64,000 nucleotides of DNA from Clostridium sp. Ade.TY (GTDB taxonomy: Bacteria > Bacillota > Clostridia > Clostridiales > Clostridiaceae). A program made the translations under genes and the position numbers. Shown piece by piece: positions 1-8,504 of this stretch. Within the stretch, counting starts at the first letter, position 1; the number at the start of each line of letters is the position of its first letter. Location of the stretch: positions 181,098 through 245,097 of the forward strand of contig NZ_AVSV01000029.1 of assembly GCF_000498355.1 (NCBI RefSeq). The letters run 5' to 3'. The notes beneath the pieces are model-generated. The model was given only the letters and a program-made list of their open reading frames with translations, was not told the origin of the DNA and ran no database searches.

Positions 1-363
1 CCTTTTACTTCTCCTTAAAATTGCTTCAACTCTCTTTATAAGTACATTAAAAGAAAAAGGTTTGGTTACATAATCATCTGCCATTACATCAAACCCTTTA
101 ATTTCGTCACTTGTTTCACTAAGTGCTGTTAAAAATATTATTGGAACATTACTTATTTCTCTTATTAATTTGCATACTTCATATCCATCAAGTTTTGGCA
201 TCATAACATCTAATATAACTAAATCAAATTCATCTTCTTTAAATTTGCTAAATCCATCAATTCCATCATAACTTCCTACAACACTATACCCTTCACTTTT
301 TAAAAACTCCACAATGAGTTCATTTATTTTTTTATCATCTTCAACTACTAATATTTTCTCCAT
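1..363 (-). CDS. OmpR-family response regulator, N-terminal part (runs off window edge)
   Basis: The reading frame starts at an ATG at 361-363 and stays open to base 1, so only the first 121 residues are visible. They form a complete CheY-like receiver domain: the acidic pair D9/D10, phospho-acceptor D52 in VILDVMMP, T79 in IIFLTAL, and K101 in DDYVTKPF. The sequence then enters the linker (RVEAILRR) typical of OmpR/PhoB regulators, so a winged-helix DNA-binding domain is expected outside the window. A partner histidine kinase would normally lie next to it, also outside. Its target genes cannot be inferred. Confidence 0.93.
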   Translation of the reverse strand, partial: MEKILVVEDDKKINELIVEFLKSEGYSVVGSYDGIDGFSKFKEDEFDLVILDVMMPKLDGYEVCKLIREISNVPIIFLTALSETSDEIKGFDVMADDYVTKPFSFNVLIKRVEAILRRSKR

Positions 364-565
364 AATGAAATCAATATACCTCCTAAAATTTCCCCTTATA
401 TTAATATTTCTATATCCTATTTAAATTATTAATAATTATTATTTTAACATTATATAAGTTTTTATTTCAAAATTTCACGTAGATTTCACATAAAAAGTTT
501 AAATATAAATTTACTCTATTAAATTTTTCTAAATATTAAAAAGCATAATTTTACTTAAAAATAAA

Positions 566-590
566 AAACCTATCTAAAAAAGATAGGTTT
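566..590 (-). terminator. Intrinsic terminator after the small membrane protein gene
   Basis: AAACCTATCT and AGATAGGTTT form a perfect 10-bp stem with a short A-rich loop. On the minus strand it is followed by a T-rich run. It lies about 65 bases downstream of the 655-1053 stop codon. Confidence 0.75.
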
Positions 591-654
591 AATTTATAAT
601 CTATTTTAATTTAATATTATATTTTTATAGTAACTGCTTATTAAAACATATTTT

Positions 655-1053
655 TTAAAATGCTTTAAATCTATCTGGTATTTCACCAATAAATTGTTTA
701 CTACTTAATGCAAGATACCAGAAACCTATAAATGAAAATATAACTCCAAGTATACTTCCAAATATTCCAACATCAAAGTTTCTAAATACTTTGTATAAAA
801 CTATTATCGGTATAATCCATCCTATAAATGGTATAAGTGTTAGTAATATATACCAATAAGAAAGTCCAGCTAAATGATAAAGCTTAAACATATTAAATAC
901 TGGAATAAACATAACCCATGGATTATTTAAGTCCGCTTTCTTAGCCATTACATAAAGTGGATATACCTCAATTAAATATATAACAGCATATACAATAATA
1001 CCAAATGTAATTGAACCTGTTGCATAAAGTGTATCATAAATAGTTGTATACAT
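655..1053 (-). CDS. Small multi-pass membrane protein, DUF5684-like
   Basis: This 132-residue protein is almost entirely hydrophobic. It has four predicted membrane segments (about 12-32, 45-62, 68-90 and 95-118) and the pattern NPWVMFIPVFN followed by WILP/GWIIP-type turns. That pattern is typical of a widespread Firmicutes family annotated DUF5684, sometimes called signal-peptidase-I-like although it lacks peptidase residues. A good GGAGTG ribosome site precedes the ATG. The function is unknown. It lies 72 bases after a lipoprotein gene in the same direction and could be co-transcribed with it. Confidence 0.75.
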   Translation of the reverse strand: MYTTIYDTLYATGSITFGIIVYAVIYLIEVYPLYVMAKKADLNNPWVMFIPVFNMFKLYHLAGLSYWYILLTLIPFIGWIIPIIVLYKVFRNFDVGIFGSILGVIFSFIGFWYLALSSKQFIGEIPDRFKAF

Positions 1054-1125
1054 ATAAACACACTCCTTTCATTATAGGCTTAGTTTACTTCTAATGAATA
1101 TATTTTATACAAACAAATTTTTCTA

Positions 1126-1668
1126 TTAATTTTGATCATCATGTTTGCTTATTTCTGTCATTAGATTATTTATTTCCTCTTTTTGTGCTTTATTTGGTGA
1201 ATTTACATCTATCATCTCAATAACTTTTTCTGCTTCATCATATTTGTTTTTCTTAATTAAATCTTTTGCTTTTTTTATATAACTAGTAACATCTTTTGCT
1301 TTGTCCATTTGAAAAGCTATTTCATGCTTTAAATTATCTATATCATCTTTAATTTTATAATCTTTGTATTCTGCTGGAATTTCATTTAATTCCTTTAAAG
1401 CATCTTTATATTCTCCAGCTGTATAATGAAGTACTGCACCTTCGTAATTTGATACTATATTCATTAATTCTTTTGCTTCTCTATTTGAACTATCTTGGTC
1501 TATTACATTTTGAAGTGCACTTTCGGCTTTGTTATATTCTTTATTATTTATTGCTTGTTTTGCAGCATCAATATTTTTTTCTACAGAATTATTGTTACAT
1601 CCTACAAGAGCAATTGCCAATACGCACATAAATGCTGATCCTAATAATATTCTTATTATCTTTTTCAT
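1126..1668 (-). CDS. Lipoprotein with TPR-like helical repeats
   Basis: The N-terminus is a lipoprotein signal peptide: KK, a hydrophobic stretch, then the lipobox LVGC with the modified cysteine at C24. The mature part (about 155 residues) is charged and helical. Its repeated pattern (NNKEYNKAESALQNV, AGEYKDALKELNEI, KNKYDEAEKVIEMI) matches tetratricopeptide-type helix pairs. It is expected to be anchored on the outer face of the membrane as a protein-interaction module. The gene begins 30 bases after the 1699-2217 gene ends, which suggests one operon. A GGGGG ribosome site supports the start. Confidence 0.8.
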   Translation of the reverse strand: MKKIIRILLGSAFMCVLAIALVGCNNNSVEKNIDAAKQAINNKEYNKAESALQNVIDQDSSNREAKELMNIVSNYEGAVLHYTAGEYKDALKELNEIPAEYKDYKIKDDIDNLKHEIAFQMDKAKDVTSYIKKAKDLIKKNKYDEAEKVIEMIDVNSPNKAQKEEINNLMTEISKHDDQN

Positions 1669-1698
1669 ATTTTTTGCCCCCTTTTGCTTTTATTTTAT

Positions 1699-2217
1699 TT
1701 AGCTAAATAACTCGTCATTAAATTCTCTTATCATTTTTCTATTTCCATAGTCAATTTTTACTTTATCTATACTTATTTCATCATTTGCTATATTATAATC
1801 ACTATCTTCTAATGGCTTTGATGCTAAAACATATCCTTCTATAATATCATTTACTGCTGATGCTTCTGCCATTGTATCTCTTTCATAAAATCCACCAGTA
1901 ATTTCATCAATATTAATTGTAATCATAGAATCTAAAGCTTCATTTAAGCTTTCTATGTCCATAACTTCAAAACATTTAAGTATTAAATAAAGTGAAGTAT
2001 TTAATTTTTTACAATCAACATAAGGAATTGCCTTCATTTGTTCTTTATTCAAAAGAATTCCATAATTTAATAATCCTTCGATTATTTTATCTCCTTGAAG
2101 ACTAGTTACTTCTTCATAATTTACTTCTTTTATTAAAGCATCTTTTTCATTTGGTTCAATATTATCATTTTTTATAATTATTTTTTTTAATAAGTCATTT
2201 ATTTTAAATTTTTTCAT
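1699..2217 (-). CDS. Hypothetical 172-residue cytoplasmic protein
   Basis: I do not recognise this protein. It has no signal peptide or membrane segment, is acidic (many D/E, especially in the second half) and is probably mostly helical. A GGGG ribosome site supports the ATG at 2215-2217. It is the first gene of a likely two- or three-gene unit with the TPR-like lipoprotein downstream, so it may work with that protein. Nothing in the sequence indicates a reaction. Confidence 0.7.
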   Translation of the reverse strand: MKKFKINDLLKKIIIKNDNIEPNEKDALIKEVNYEEVTSLQGDKIIEGLLNYGILLNKEQMKAIPYVDCKKLNTSLYLILKCFEVMDIESLNEALDSMITINIDEITGGFYERDTMAEASAVNDIIEGYVLASKPLEDSDYNIANDEISIDKVKIDYGNRKMIREFNDELFS

Positions 2218-2590
2218 ATTAATTCCCCATTTCTTTTTTGATTTATTTTTTAATTTAACATTAATTTCAAAGCATAACTTCTATTTTATAAAAAAATTTT
2301 ATCAATAATTTGTATCATAGCAATTAATCAGTAATTATTTTTTTGTGAACCAAAATAAAACTAATTGTTAAATATTTTTCTAAGATTTTTATAATTAAAA
2401 ACATAAACATTTAAATTTAACAAGATTCATATACAAGCATTAGATAAACTTTCATTAAAATAAAAAACATACATATTAAGGTTTAAACCTAAAATATGCA
2501 TGTTTAATATTTATCTTCAATATAAACAATAAATGCTGTTATTTCATTAGTTTTATAATTAAAAACTAAAAGTACTTTGTAATTATTTCT
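2218..2590. other. Gene-free stretch holding one terminator
   Basis: This A/T-rich spacer lies between two minus-strand genes. It carries the terminator at 2464-2506 and presumably the promoter of the 1699-2217 gene, though I could not pick out convincing promoter hexamers. No coding remnant was seen. Confidence 0.6.
2464..2506 (-). terminator. Intrinsic terminator downstream of the LevR-like gene
   Basis: An imperfect long inverted repeat (AAACATACATATT against AATATGCATGTTT, with a self-complementary GGTTTAAACC centre) is followed on the minus strand by TTTTTTATTTT. It lies about 85 bases after the regulator stop codon. Confidence 0.65.
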
Positions 2591-4435
2591 TTATATTTTT
2601 CCTATACGTCCTTCAATTATTTCTTGTATAATTTGAACTTCTTTAGTTGTTATATACAAATTATATTCTTTTCCTGTTTCATAGAAACTATCTTCTATAA
2701 TTTTTATAATCTTTTTATTATTTTTAACATATTCCTTAAGTTCATCACCTTCTGCAACAATACCTTTATTAAGCATAAGTCTTTCTATCATTATGCTCAT
2801 ATGTATATAAAGAAGCATTCTAAGTTCTGGTGTAAAACTTTTCTTTAATTTTTTTTCCATAATTGTTACTATAGATTCAACTTCATTTAAAGTTTTTTGT
2901 GGATTTAAAATTGTAAGCTTACTTATTATATTTTCAAAAGAAAAATGTTTTGCTAAGTCTTTTCTTATTATTTGAACTTTATCTTTATCAATACTTTCAC
3001 TAAGTGCTTTATTTAACTTTTCATAACTTTTCATTTTCATTAAATCATTTAATAAAATACATTCAATACCATCAATTTTTAAATCAGTTGTACTTATTAT
3101 AAGTTTAACATCATAATCATTAAAAATTTCATCATCTAAGCCTTTATTAGCAAGTCTTCCATACTCATATGGTATTATATTTACTTCCTTATCATCAATA
3201 CATCTTAATAAAAGCTCTTTTATTTTTACAGAAGTTCCAATACCAGATACACATGTTGTAAGTATTGCTCTCTCCTTCTTTTTACCTTCCACAAGCTTGT
3301 ATTTAAAAATATTTTCATCTTCAATCATATTAATAATTGATGGTAAATGGGCTCTTTCATTAACCTTTTTAGCTATATTTATAATAAAATCAGTAGTTAT
3401 ATTTTTTATAATTAAAGTATCTCCCTTTACTTCACTTTCAATTTCTTCATTAATCCCAAGTAATTCTTCAGTATCAACTAATATAATATTATCGTAAGAT
3501 GTATTTGCTGAATTTAAATAAGACTTTATAGCATGAATCTTTTCTTCCCTTGGTGTTCCTAAAGAAAAATCAAATGGTGTTATTAAAAACTCTCCAAAAT
3601 ATTTATTTATAGCACTTGATAAACTACTTGCTGTAGACGTCCCATGTGCCATAAGTATAATATTTGTCTTTAAATCTTTATTATCAGTTATTGTAAAAAT
3701 ATACATAGTTAAGAAAAAATCTATAACAAAACTACTTTTATAATTTAATAAAATTTCTAATTCCCTTATTATATAACCTGAAATTATATTTTCTTTCCAG
3801 AAAATTTTATTTTTTATCTCTCTTATTCTTTTTTTATTGTAATCATCAAAAAGCAAATTAATCTCTTTATACTTTTTAAAGAAAAGTAATATTTTACTTA
3901 CTGCATTTACTGCATTTTTATAATATTTAAATCCATATAACTTGCTACTTTTATCAAGTGCAATCTTTACGTTTTCATTATAAATATCAATAGACTTTTC
4001 ATTACTAAGATTAAATTCTTTATAAACTACAATACTTAATATTTTATTTACACATAATCTTACTTCTTTTTTTAAATAATCTATAGTTATATTTCTTTTA
4101 TCATATTCAACTAAAAAGCTTTTTAACTTTAAAATTTCCTCTTCTATAGTATCTTTACAAGTATAATATGATTTTTCTTTTTTACCTTCAATAATAGCCT
4201 TTTCTTCTTTATACTTATCCATAACTTCTTTATGAATAAAATAAACAGGTCTACTTTTTCTCTTTATAACTTTACCTTCATCTACTAAAACGTTTAAATA
4301 ATGACTAACAGAATTTCTCTTTAAATCAAGTTTCTCTGCAATTTCTGTTGTTTCTATCCCTAAAAAATCTTCTCTATCTATTAATCTTGAAGTTAGTTCC
4401 TCCAAGCATTTTTCTACTCTATCTTTATTTTTCAA
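2591..4435 (-). CDS. LevR/PRD-type PTS-responsive regulator lacking the AAA+ domain
   Basis: Domains in order are a winged helix-turn-helix (about residues 17-68, LevR-type N-terminus), a divergent PRD-like helical domain (about 95-250, ending in LLNYKSSFVIDFF), an EIIA-mannose-like domain with H264 in MAHGTS, an EIIB-like domain with C395 in TTCVSGIGTS, and a C-terminal PRD with H545 in YIHMS. LevR-family activators normally carry a sigma-54-interacting AAA+ ATPase of roughly 240 residues after the helix-turn-helix. Here there is no Walker A and no GAFTGA, and the protein is 614 residues instead of about 900. It probably senses PTS phosphorylation but should not activate sigma-54 promoters by the usual ATPase route. 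It starts at TTG behind GGGGAGAG. No PTS genes flank it. Confidence 0.8.
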   Translation of the reverse strand: MKNKDRVEKCLEELTSRLIDREDFLGIETTEIAEKLDLKRNSVSHYLNVLVDEGKVIKRKSRPVYFIHKEVMDKYKEEKAIIEGKKEKSYYTCKDTIEEEILKLKSFLVEYDKRNITIDYLKKEVRLCVNKILSIVVYKEFNLSNEKSIDIYNENVKIALDKSSKLYGFKYYKNAVNAVSKILLFFKKYKEINLLFDDYNKKRIREIKNKIFWKENIISGYIIRELEILLNYKSSFVIDFFLTMYIFTITDNKDLKTNIILMAHGTSTASSLSSAINKYFGEFLITPFDFSLGTPREEKIHAIKSYLNSANTSYDNIILVDTEELLGINEEIESEVKGDTLIIKNITTDFIINIAKKVNERAHLPSIINMIEDENIFKYKLVEGKKKERAILTTCVSGIGTSVKIKELLLRCIDDKEVNIIPYEYGRLANKGLDDEIFNDYDVKLIISTTDLKIDGIECILLNDLMKMKSYEKLNKALSESIDKDKVQIIRKDLAKHFSFENIISKLTILNPQKTLNEVESIVTIMEKKLKKSFTPELRMLLYIHMSIMIERLMLNKGIVAEGDELKEYVKNNKKIIKIIEDSFYETGKEYNLYITTKEVQIIQEIIEGRIGKI

Positions 4436-4559
4436 AAAATTTCTCTCCCCTATGTCTATTTAATCCTTTTCATTAGGATTATATCATCACTTTCAGTGGT
4501 TTTTCAAATCATAAAATCAATATGCTATAAAATATACATACTAAATATTAAAAACATAT

Positions 4560-4608
4560 AAATAAAGCTTATAGAATAAAACAAAATTTATTCAATAAGC
4601 TTTATTTA
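4560..4608 (-). terminator. Intrinsic terminator of the YgjP-type metalloprotease gene
   Basis: AATAAAGCTTAT pairs with ATAAGCTTTATT, with further pairing inside (AGAATAAA against TTTATTC). It lies about 30 bases past the stop codon at 4639. The minus strand continues in a T-rich run. Confidence 0.7.
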
Positions 4609-4638
4609 TAATTTCTTCTATATAAAATTAATAATTCT

Positions 4639-5346
4639 TTAAATATTTCCTAGAGCCTCTTTTCTATTTTTCCAATCAGGCATAATATCTTCTAAAACTT
4701 TATAAAAATCTTTACTATGATTTGCATGGACTAAATGTGCAATTTCATGTGCCATAACAAATTCAATACATTTAATGTCTCTTGTAATAAGTTCGCTATT
4801 TAAAGTAATTACTCTTTTATATGGATTACAAGATCCCCATCTTCTTTTCATTTTTCTTGCTCTTATCTCAACATGTTTTATATTATATCTCTTAAACTTT
4901 TTAAATGTTTCTCTATAAACTTTTAAAAATACTTCGTTTATCTTTTCCTTATACCACTTTTTTAAAGCTAAATTTATTTCATCTAAGTTATCTTTCTCTT
5001 CCAAAAATACATAAATTTCATCTTTTCCAAGCTTTACATATTCTTTATTACTTTTAACCCCTTTTATTTTATAAACATTTCCTAGATATATAATATTATT
5101 TTCTTTAATTATATTTTCTCTTTTTTCTTTAATCTTTTTTCTCTCATTAAAGTTATCTCTATGTTTTATTATCCAACCCATTTTTCTTTTAAGAAAATCT
5201 ATAATATATTCTTCATCAACTGTTTTATTTGCTGTTACAACTATTTCACCAGTTTCTTTAACCCTTAAATTTACGTTCTTAACATTTTTTCTTATAAGGG
5301 TGACATAAATCTCCTTACCATTATTATTTATTTTTAGTGTTTTCAT
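4639..5346 (-). CDS. YgjP-like (M48-type) zinc metalloprotease
   Basis: This 235-residue protein matches the YgjP family. A beta-rich N-terminal half is followed by IRARKMKRRWGSC and the zinc motif HEIAHLVHANH (H200, E201, H204, with a further histidine at H210), close to the C-terminus as in the family. Physiological substrates are not established. I moved the start from a TTG at 5359-5361 to the ATG at 5344-5346 because GGGAGC lies 8 bases before that ATG and overlaps the earlier codons. It is a single-gene unit with its own terminator. Confidence 0.85.
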   Translation of the reverse strand: MKTLKINNNGKEIYVTLIRKNVKNVNLRVKETGEIVVTANKTVDEEYIIDFLKRKMGWIIKHRDNFNERKKIKEKRENIIKENNIIYLGNVYKIKGVKSNKEYVKLGKDEIYVFLEEKDNLDEINLALKKWYKEKINEVFLKVYRETFKKFKRYNIKHVEIRARKMKRRWGSCNPYKRVITLNSELITRDIKCIEFVMAHEIAHLVHANHSKDFYKVLEDIMPDWKNRKEALGNI

Positions 5347-5512
5347 AGCTTTCGCTCCCAATTTTTTTGTCTATACTTTAAAATATTTTTCTTTTCATAT
5401 AATACTTCACAACTATTTTTTAATATTTATAAGTCATAGCCTTATTTTAATTTATATTTTTATAATATAATTTTTAATAATAATTATCAAACGAAAGTGA
5501 ATATTAAAAAAG

Positions 5513-5560
5513 AGGTTAGCTTTGTATAACTCTAAAAGCTCCCCCTCTTTCTTCTTTTTC
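5513..5560 (-). terminator. Second terminator-like hairpin without an adjacent gene
   Basis: AAAGAGG pairs with CCTCTTT, and AGCTTT with AAAGCT across an internal loop. On the minus strand the hairpin is followed by TTTTTT. It sits 130 bases beyond the transaldolase terminator, so it is either a back-up terminator or the 3' end of a small RNA. Confidence 0.55.
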
Positions 5561-5690
5561 CTTTATAATACTATAATTATAAAATTTTCATTTATAAATT
5601 AATTTACTTAACACATAATATTCAATTATAAAAACTTTGAGAGTTTTTGTAATATTTTATATTATACTTATTATAAATTTCTAAAAAGTA

Positions 5691-5728
5691 AAAAGCACTT
5701 AACAAGATTTCTCTTATTAAGCACTTTT
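5691..5728 (-). terminator. Terminator of the transaldolase-family gene
   Basis: CTTAACAAGA pairs with TCTTATTAAG (one mismatch) with a 4-base loop. An outer AAAAG/CTTTT extension follows, then T-rich sequence on the minus strand. It lies about 40 bases past the stop codon. Confidence 0.65.
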
Positions 5729-5768
5729 ATACTTGAAAATTTTGGTCATATTTTAACTAATATTATTT

Positions 5769-6413
5769 TTATTTATTAGCATTTTCATAATCTTTTATAA
5801 ACTTTTCAATTCCTGCATCTGTTAAAGGATGTTTCGTCATACTTACTATAACATTATAAGGTATTGTTGCTATATGTGAACCTGCCATAGCTGCATCTAA
5901 AACATGCATTGGATTTCTTATACTAGCTGATATAATCTCTGTTTCTATACCATGAATATCAAACATTTCTGATATTTCTCTTACAATTTCAATTCCTGGG
6001 TTTCCAATATCATCAAGTCTTCCAATGAATGGACTTACAAAACTAGCTCCAGCTCTTGCTGCAAGTAATGCTTGAAGTGGTGAAAATATTAAAGTTACAT
6101 TTGTTTTTATTCCTTCTTTTGAAAGAATCGAAACAGCCTTAAGTCCTTCTTCACACATAGGAATTTTAATTACTATGTTTTTATGAATTTTAGAAAGCTC
6201 TCTAGCTTCCTTTACCATTTCATCACCATTAAGACTCATAACTTCGGCACTTATAGGCCCATCTACAATGCTACAAATTTCTTCTACAACTTCTTTAATA
6301 TCTCTTCCTTCTTTCGCTATTAAAGATGGATTTGTAGTTACTCCAGATAAAACTCCAAGCTTACTAGCCTTTCTTATTTCCTCTACATTTGCAGTATCTA
6401 TAAATATCTTCAA
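5769..6413 (-). CDS. Transaldolase / fructose-6-phosphate aldolase family protein
   Basis: This 214-residue protein belongs to the short transaldolase subfamily (TalC/MipB/FSA). It has [12 protein letters not shown] at the N-terminus, GVTTNPSLI, the Schiff-base lysine K83 in [15 protein letters not shown] and the C-terminal GSHIATIPY segment. It would transfer or release dihydroxyacetone units in the non-oxidative pentose phosphate pathway. The start should be the TTG at 6411-6413: GGGAG lies 7 bases upstream of it and directly abuts an earlier in-frame GTG, which therefore cannot be the start. A decayed transketolase C-terminus lies just upstream, so this gene once probably sat in a pentose phosphate cluster. 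Confidence 0.88.
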   Translation of the reverse strand: MKIFIDTANVEEIRKASKLGVLSGVTTNPSLIAKEGRDIKEVVEEICSIVDGPISAEVMSLNGDEMVKEARELSKIHKNIVIKIPMCEEGLKAVSILSKEGIKTNVTLIFSPLQALLAARAGASFVSPFIGRLDDIGNPGIEIVREISEMFDIHGIETEIISASIRNPMHVLDAAMAGSHIATIPYNVIVSMTKHPLTDAGIEKFIKDYENANK

Positions 6414-6544
6414 AAAACTCACTCCCTTTTATATATTCATAATTCTATTTTACTTTATTAATTTTCCATTATAAGGTTTTATTATTAAAATTAACAAAAA
6501 CTTACTATAGTTTATTTATATTTTATATTTTTAAATTATAGAAT

Positions 6545-6630
6545 TTATTTACATGCATTAACTATATTTTCTGCCTTTAATCCATACTTTTTCATAAGTT
6601 CATCTTATATTAAAAATTCTCCAAAAGTAT
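6545..6630 (-). pseudogene. Transketolase C-terminal remnant
   Basis: Read on the minus strand, this stretch gives DTFGEFLI, a stop, then DELMKKYGLKAENIVNACK and a stop. This closely follows the end of transketolases (DTFGxS...ELMxKYGxTxENIV). There is no ATG, no ribosome site and no upstream continuation, and an in-frame TAA interrupts the block. It looks like the residue of a deleted transketolase gene that lay directly upstream of the transaldolase. The call rests on a short match and I could not align it. Confidence 0.7.
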
Positions 6631-6664
6631 CCTATATTTTAATTTATTAAGTACTATTTAAAAC

Positions 6665-6704
6665 AAAAAATACTAATGCACTTTAAAATGCATTAGTATT
6701 TTTT
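6665..6704 (-). terminator. Terminator at the end of the minus-strand surface-gene train
   Basis: AATACTAATGCA and TGCATTAGTATT form a perfect 12-bp stem flanked by A and T runs, directly after the stop codon at 6706. Confidence 0.8.
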
Positions 6705-6705
6705 T

Positions 6706-7116
6706 TTAATAACAACATTCTTCGATTTTTTTTGATGCTACGATTTTAAATTTATCATTTTTATCATTTTTATCAATTTCGAATTTATATCTTCCACATT
6801 TATCTGATACTGTTTTGCAAATTTCAATATATTCTTCACCATAACAATCATCTATAACTTTTAAAAGTTTTACAACTGCTCCAACAACAGGCTTACAATT
6901 ATCAAATTTTATTTCTCCCCATATATTTAAAGTATCTATACAGTTTAAAATAACATCTGCTCTTATTTCAAAATCTTCTTCTGAAACTTCTATATCTCTT
7001 GTACTTCCTTGAAATAATTTAATCACTTTTTTCTCATTAGCACCTTTTTTTTCATATTCAAAACATTTATCAAATTCTTTATCAAATTCATCTTCATAAT
7101 CAAAATAATCTTTCAT
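6706..7116 (-). CDS. Carboxypeptidase-regulatory-like (prealbumin-type) surface protein, small
   Basis: This 136-residue protein has a charged, D/E/K-rich N-terminal 35 residues. A beta domain follows with EIRADVILNCID...IWGEIKFDNCKPVVGAVVKLLKV and DKCGRYKFEI, the pattern of carboxypeptidase-regulatory-like/Cna-B-type folds. The 205-residue protein at 16835-17452 shares this core (EIRADI...IWGQVLNCNGEPVPNSLVKLVRV...DCEGFYQFDV), so the two are paralogues. It ends in CCY. No signal peptide is present. It starts 31 bases after the 411-residue gene and is probably co-transcribed with it. A role in a spore-surface layer is inferred from the neighbours. Confidence 0.7.
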   Translation of the reverse strand: MKDYFDYEDEFDKEFDKCFEYEKKGANEKKVIKLFQGSTRDIEVSEEDFEIRADVILNCIDTLNIWGEIKFDNCKPVVGAVVKLLKVIDDCYGEEYIEICKTVSDKCGRYKFEIDKNDKNDKFKIVASKKIEECCY

Positions 7117-7147
7117 ATAATTCTCCCATACAAATTATTATAATACA

Positions 7148-8383
7148 TTAACTTTTATCTAAATAAACTCTTTCTGTTTTTAATTTAAAAACCTCATCAT
7201 TTATTTTATTATTTTTTATAAATTTATACTTCAATAAACCTTGAACCCATAATTTTGTATCTTTTTCATTATAATATTTACCTTTATTCCTTATAGTTAC
7301 ACCACAATTAGGCTCTAGCTTAAAAGTAACATAGTCTTTGCATGCTTTATTTTTATCTACAATATATTTATTTAATAAATTTATTGAACTGCAACTAGTT
7401 AATTTATACATAAAAATTAAAGTTTTTTTGCTTCCATTTATTATTACTGTTTTATAAATTATAGACTCACCAATTTTAACTTTTTCTTTATTACTTTGAA
7501 TAAATACCTTTAATTTATTTTCATTATTTTCATCATTACAATTTAAATAAGCATTTTCTTTAAATTTAATATAATTAGTTTTTTCAATTAACCTTTCATT
7601 TAAATTAATACAATCTAAATTTATATTAAATTCCTTTTTATAATTACTATCTTCAAAAAAGCCTAAACATTTTGGAGTTATATTATTTATATCTTTTAAA
7701 TTTATATTATCCAAATTAAACTTTAAATTTACAATTTTGCCTTCTCCACCTTTTAAGTCTCCAATATATATGCTATTACTTTTTATTATTTGATTACATT
7801 CAATAAATTTAACCCCTTCATACACTATATTTATAATCTTAAGATTAACAATATTTCTATAAGTTTTATTTTTTATCAAAAATTCTAGCGAAACTTCATT
7901 ATTATTTATATCAACATCAAAATAATACGCTTTTATAATAGGTTTAATGTCATAAGAAACTTCTTCATTAAAATTATTAGTTATATTTTCACTTTCATAA
8001 AATTCTTTAACATTTCCATTTTTAATATAACCTATCATATCTTTAACTATCATTATTCCTTTAAAATTAAATCCCATTATTTGAAGCCTAACATCCAAAT
8101 TCTTCTCTTTAAATTCTTTTTTAATTCCTATCTCAAATTCCAATATAAAACTACTCTTCATCTTCATTTCTTTTATTTCAAAAGTAAGATTTTTATTAAA
8201 ACTTAAGAGCTTCTTATTTATAAAAATATTTTTATCTTTTATATACAAACCTTCATTTAAATATATAGAAAGTGTCAAATTCTTATATATTTCCAGATCT
8301 GTATTTTCAATTTTAAATATTGCCTTAGAAAATTTAGTTGAATCTATTTCTTTATTTTTTATCACTCCATTTATTTCTAACAT
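7148..8383 (-). CDS. Beta-rich hypothetical protein of the spore-surface island
   Basis: This 411-residue protein is Asn/Lys/Ile-rich with no signal peptide, membrane helix or anchor. It looks like a string of immunoglobulin-like beta domains. KVKIGESIIYKTVIINGSKKTLIFMYK near residues 290-320 resembles the DUF11-type pattern (KxxVxxGdxixYtixixN) found throughout the large neighbour. GGGAG precedes the ATG by 6 bases. It is separated from the 2762-residue gene by a hairpin (8469-8500) but has the same direction, so it may be expressed by read-through or from a weak promoter in 8384-8504. I cannot assign a function beyond likely surface assembly. Confidence 0.6.
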   Translation of the reverse strand: MLEINGVIKNKEIDSTKFSKAIFKIENTDLEIYKNLTLSIYLNEGLYIKDKNIFINKKLLSFNKNLTFEIKEMKMKSSFILEFEIGIKKEFKEKNLDVRLQIMGFNFKGIMIVKDMIGYIKNGNVKEFYESENITNNFNEEVSYDIKPIIKAYYFDVDINNNEVSLEFLIKNKTYRNIVNLKIINIVYEGVKFIECNQIIKSNSIYIGDLKGGEGKIVNLKFNLDNINLKDINNITPKCLGFFEDSNYKKEFNINLDCINLNERLIEKTNYIKFKENAYLNCNDENNENKLKVFIQSNKEKVKIGESIIYKTVIINGSKKTLIFMYKLTSCSSINLLNKYIVDKNKACKDYVTFKLEPNCGVTIRNKGKYYNEKDTKLWVQGLLKYKFIKNNKINDEVFKLKTERVYLDKS

Positions 8384-8468
8384 AATAAACTCCCATATTT
8401 TAAATTTAGCTATACTTTAGCTAATATTTCCTCTAATTATTATTATGCTAAGAAAATTTTAAATATTA

Positions 8469-8500
8469 AGGCTAGAAATGCTTAATTGCATTCCTAGCCA
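8469..8500 (-). terminator. Hairpin after the giant DUF11-SPOCS gene
   Basis: GGCTAG pairs with CTAGCC and AATGC with GCATT around a TTAATT loop. It immediately follows the stop codon at 8505. The T-tract after it on the minus strand is weak, so termination may be partial. Confidence 0.55.
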
Positions 8501-8504
8501 AATT

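Larger units (their letters stand above)
5347..5768. other. Gene-free stretch with two minus-strand terminator-like hairpins
   Basis: This spacer holds the transaldolase terminator (5691-5728) and a second, GC-richer hairpin (5513-5560) with a T6 tail on the minus strand. A short inverted repeat (AAACTTTGAGAGTTT) lies near 5632. No ORF longer than a few codons with a ribosome site was seen between the hairpins. Confidence 0.55.
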
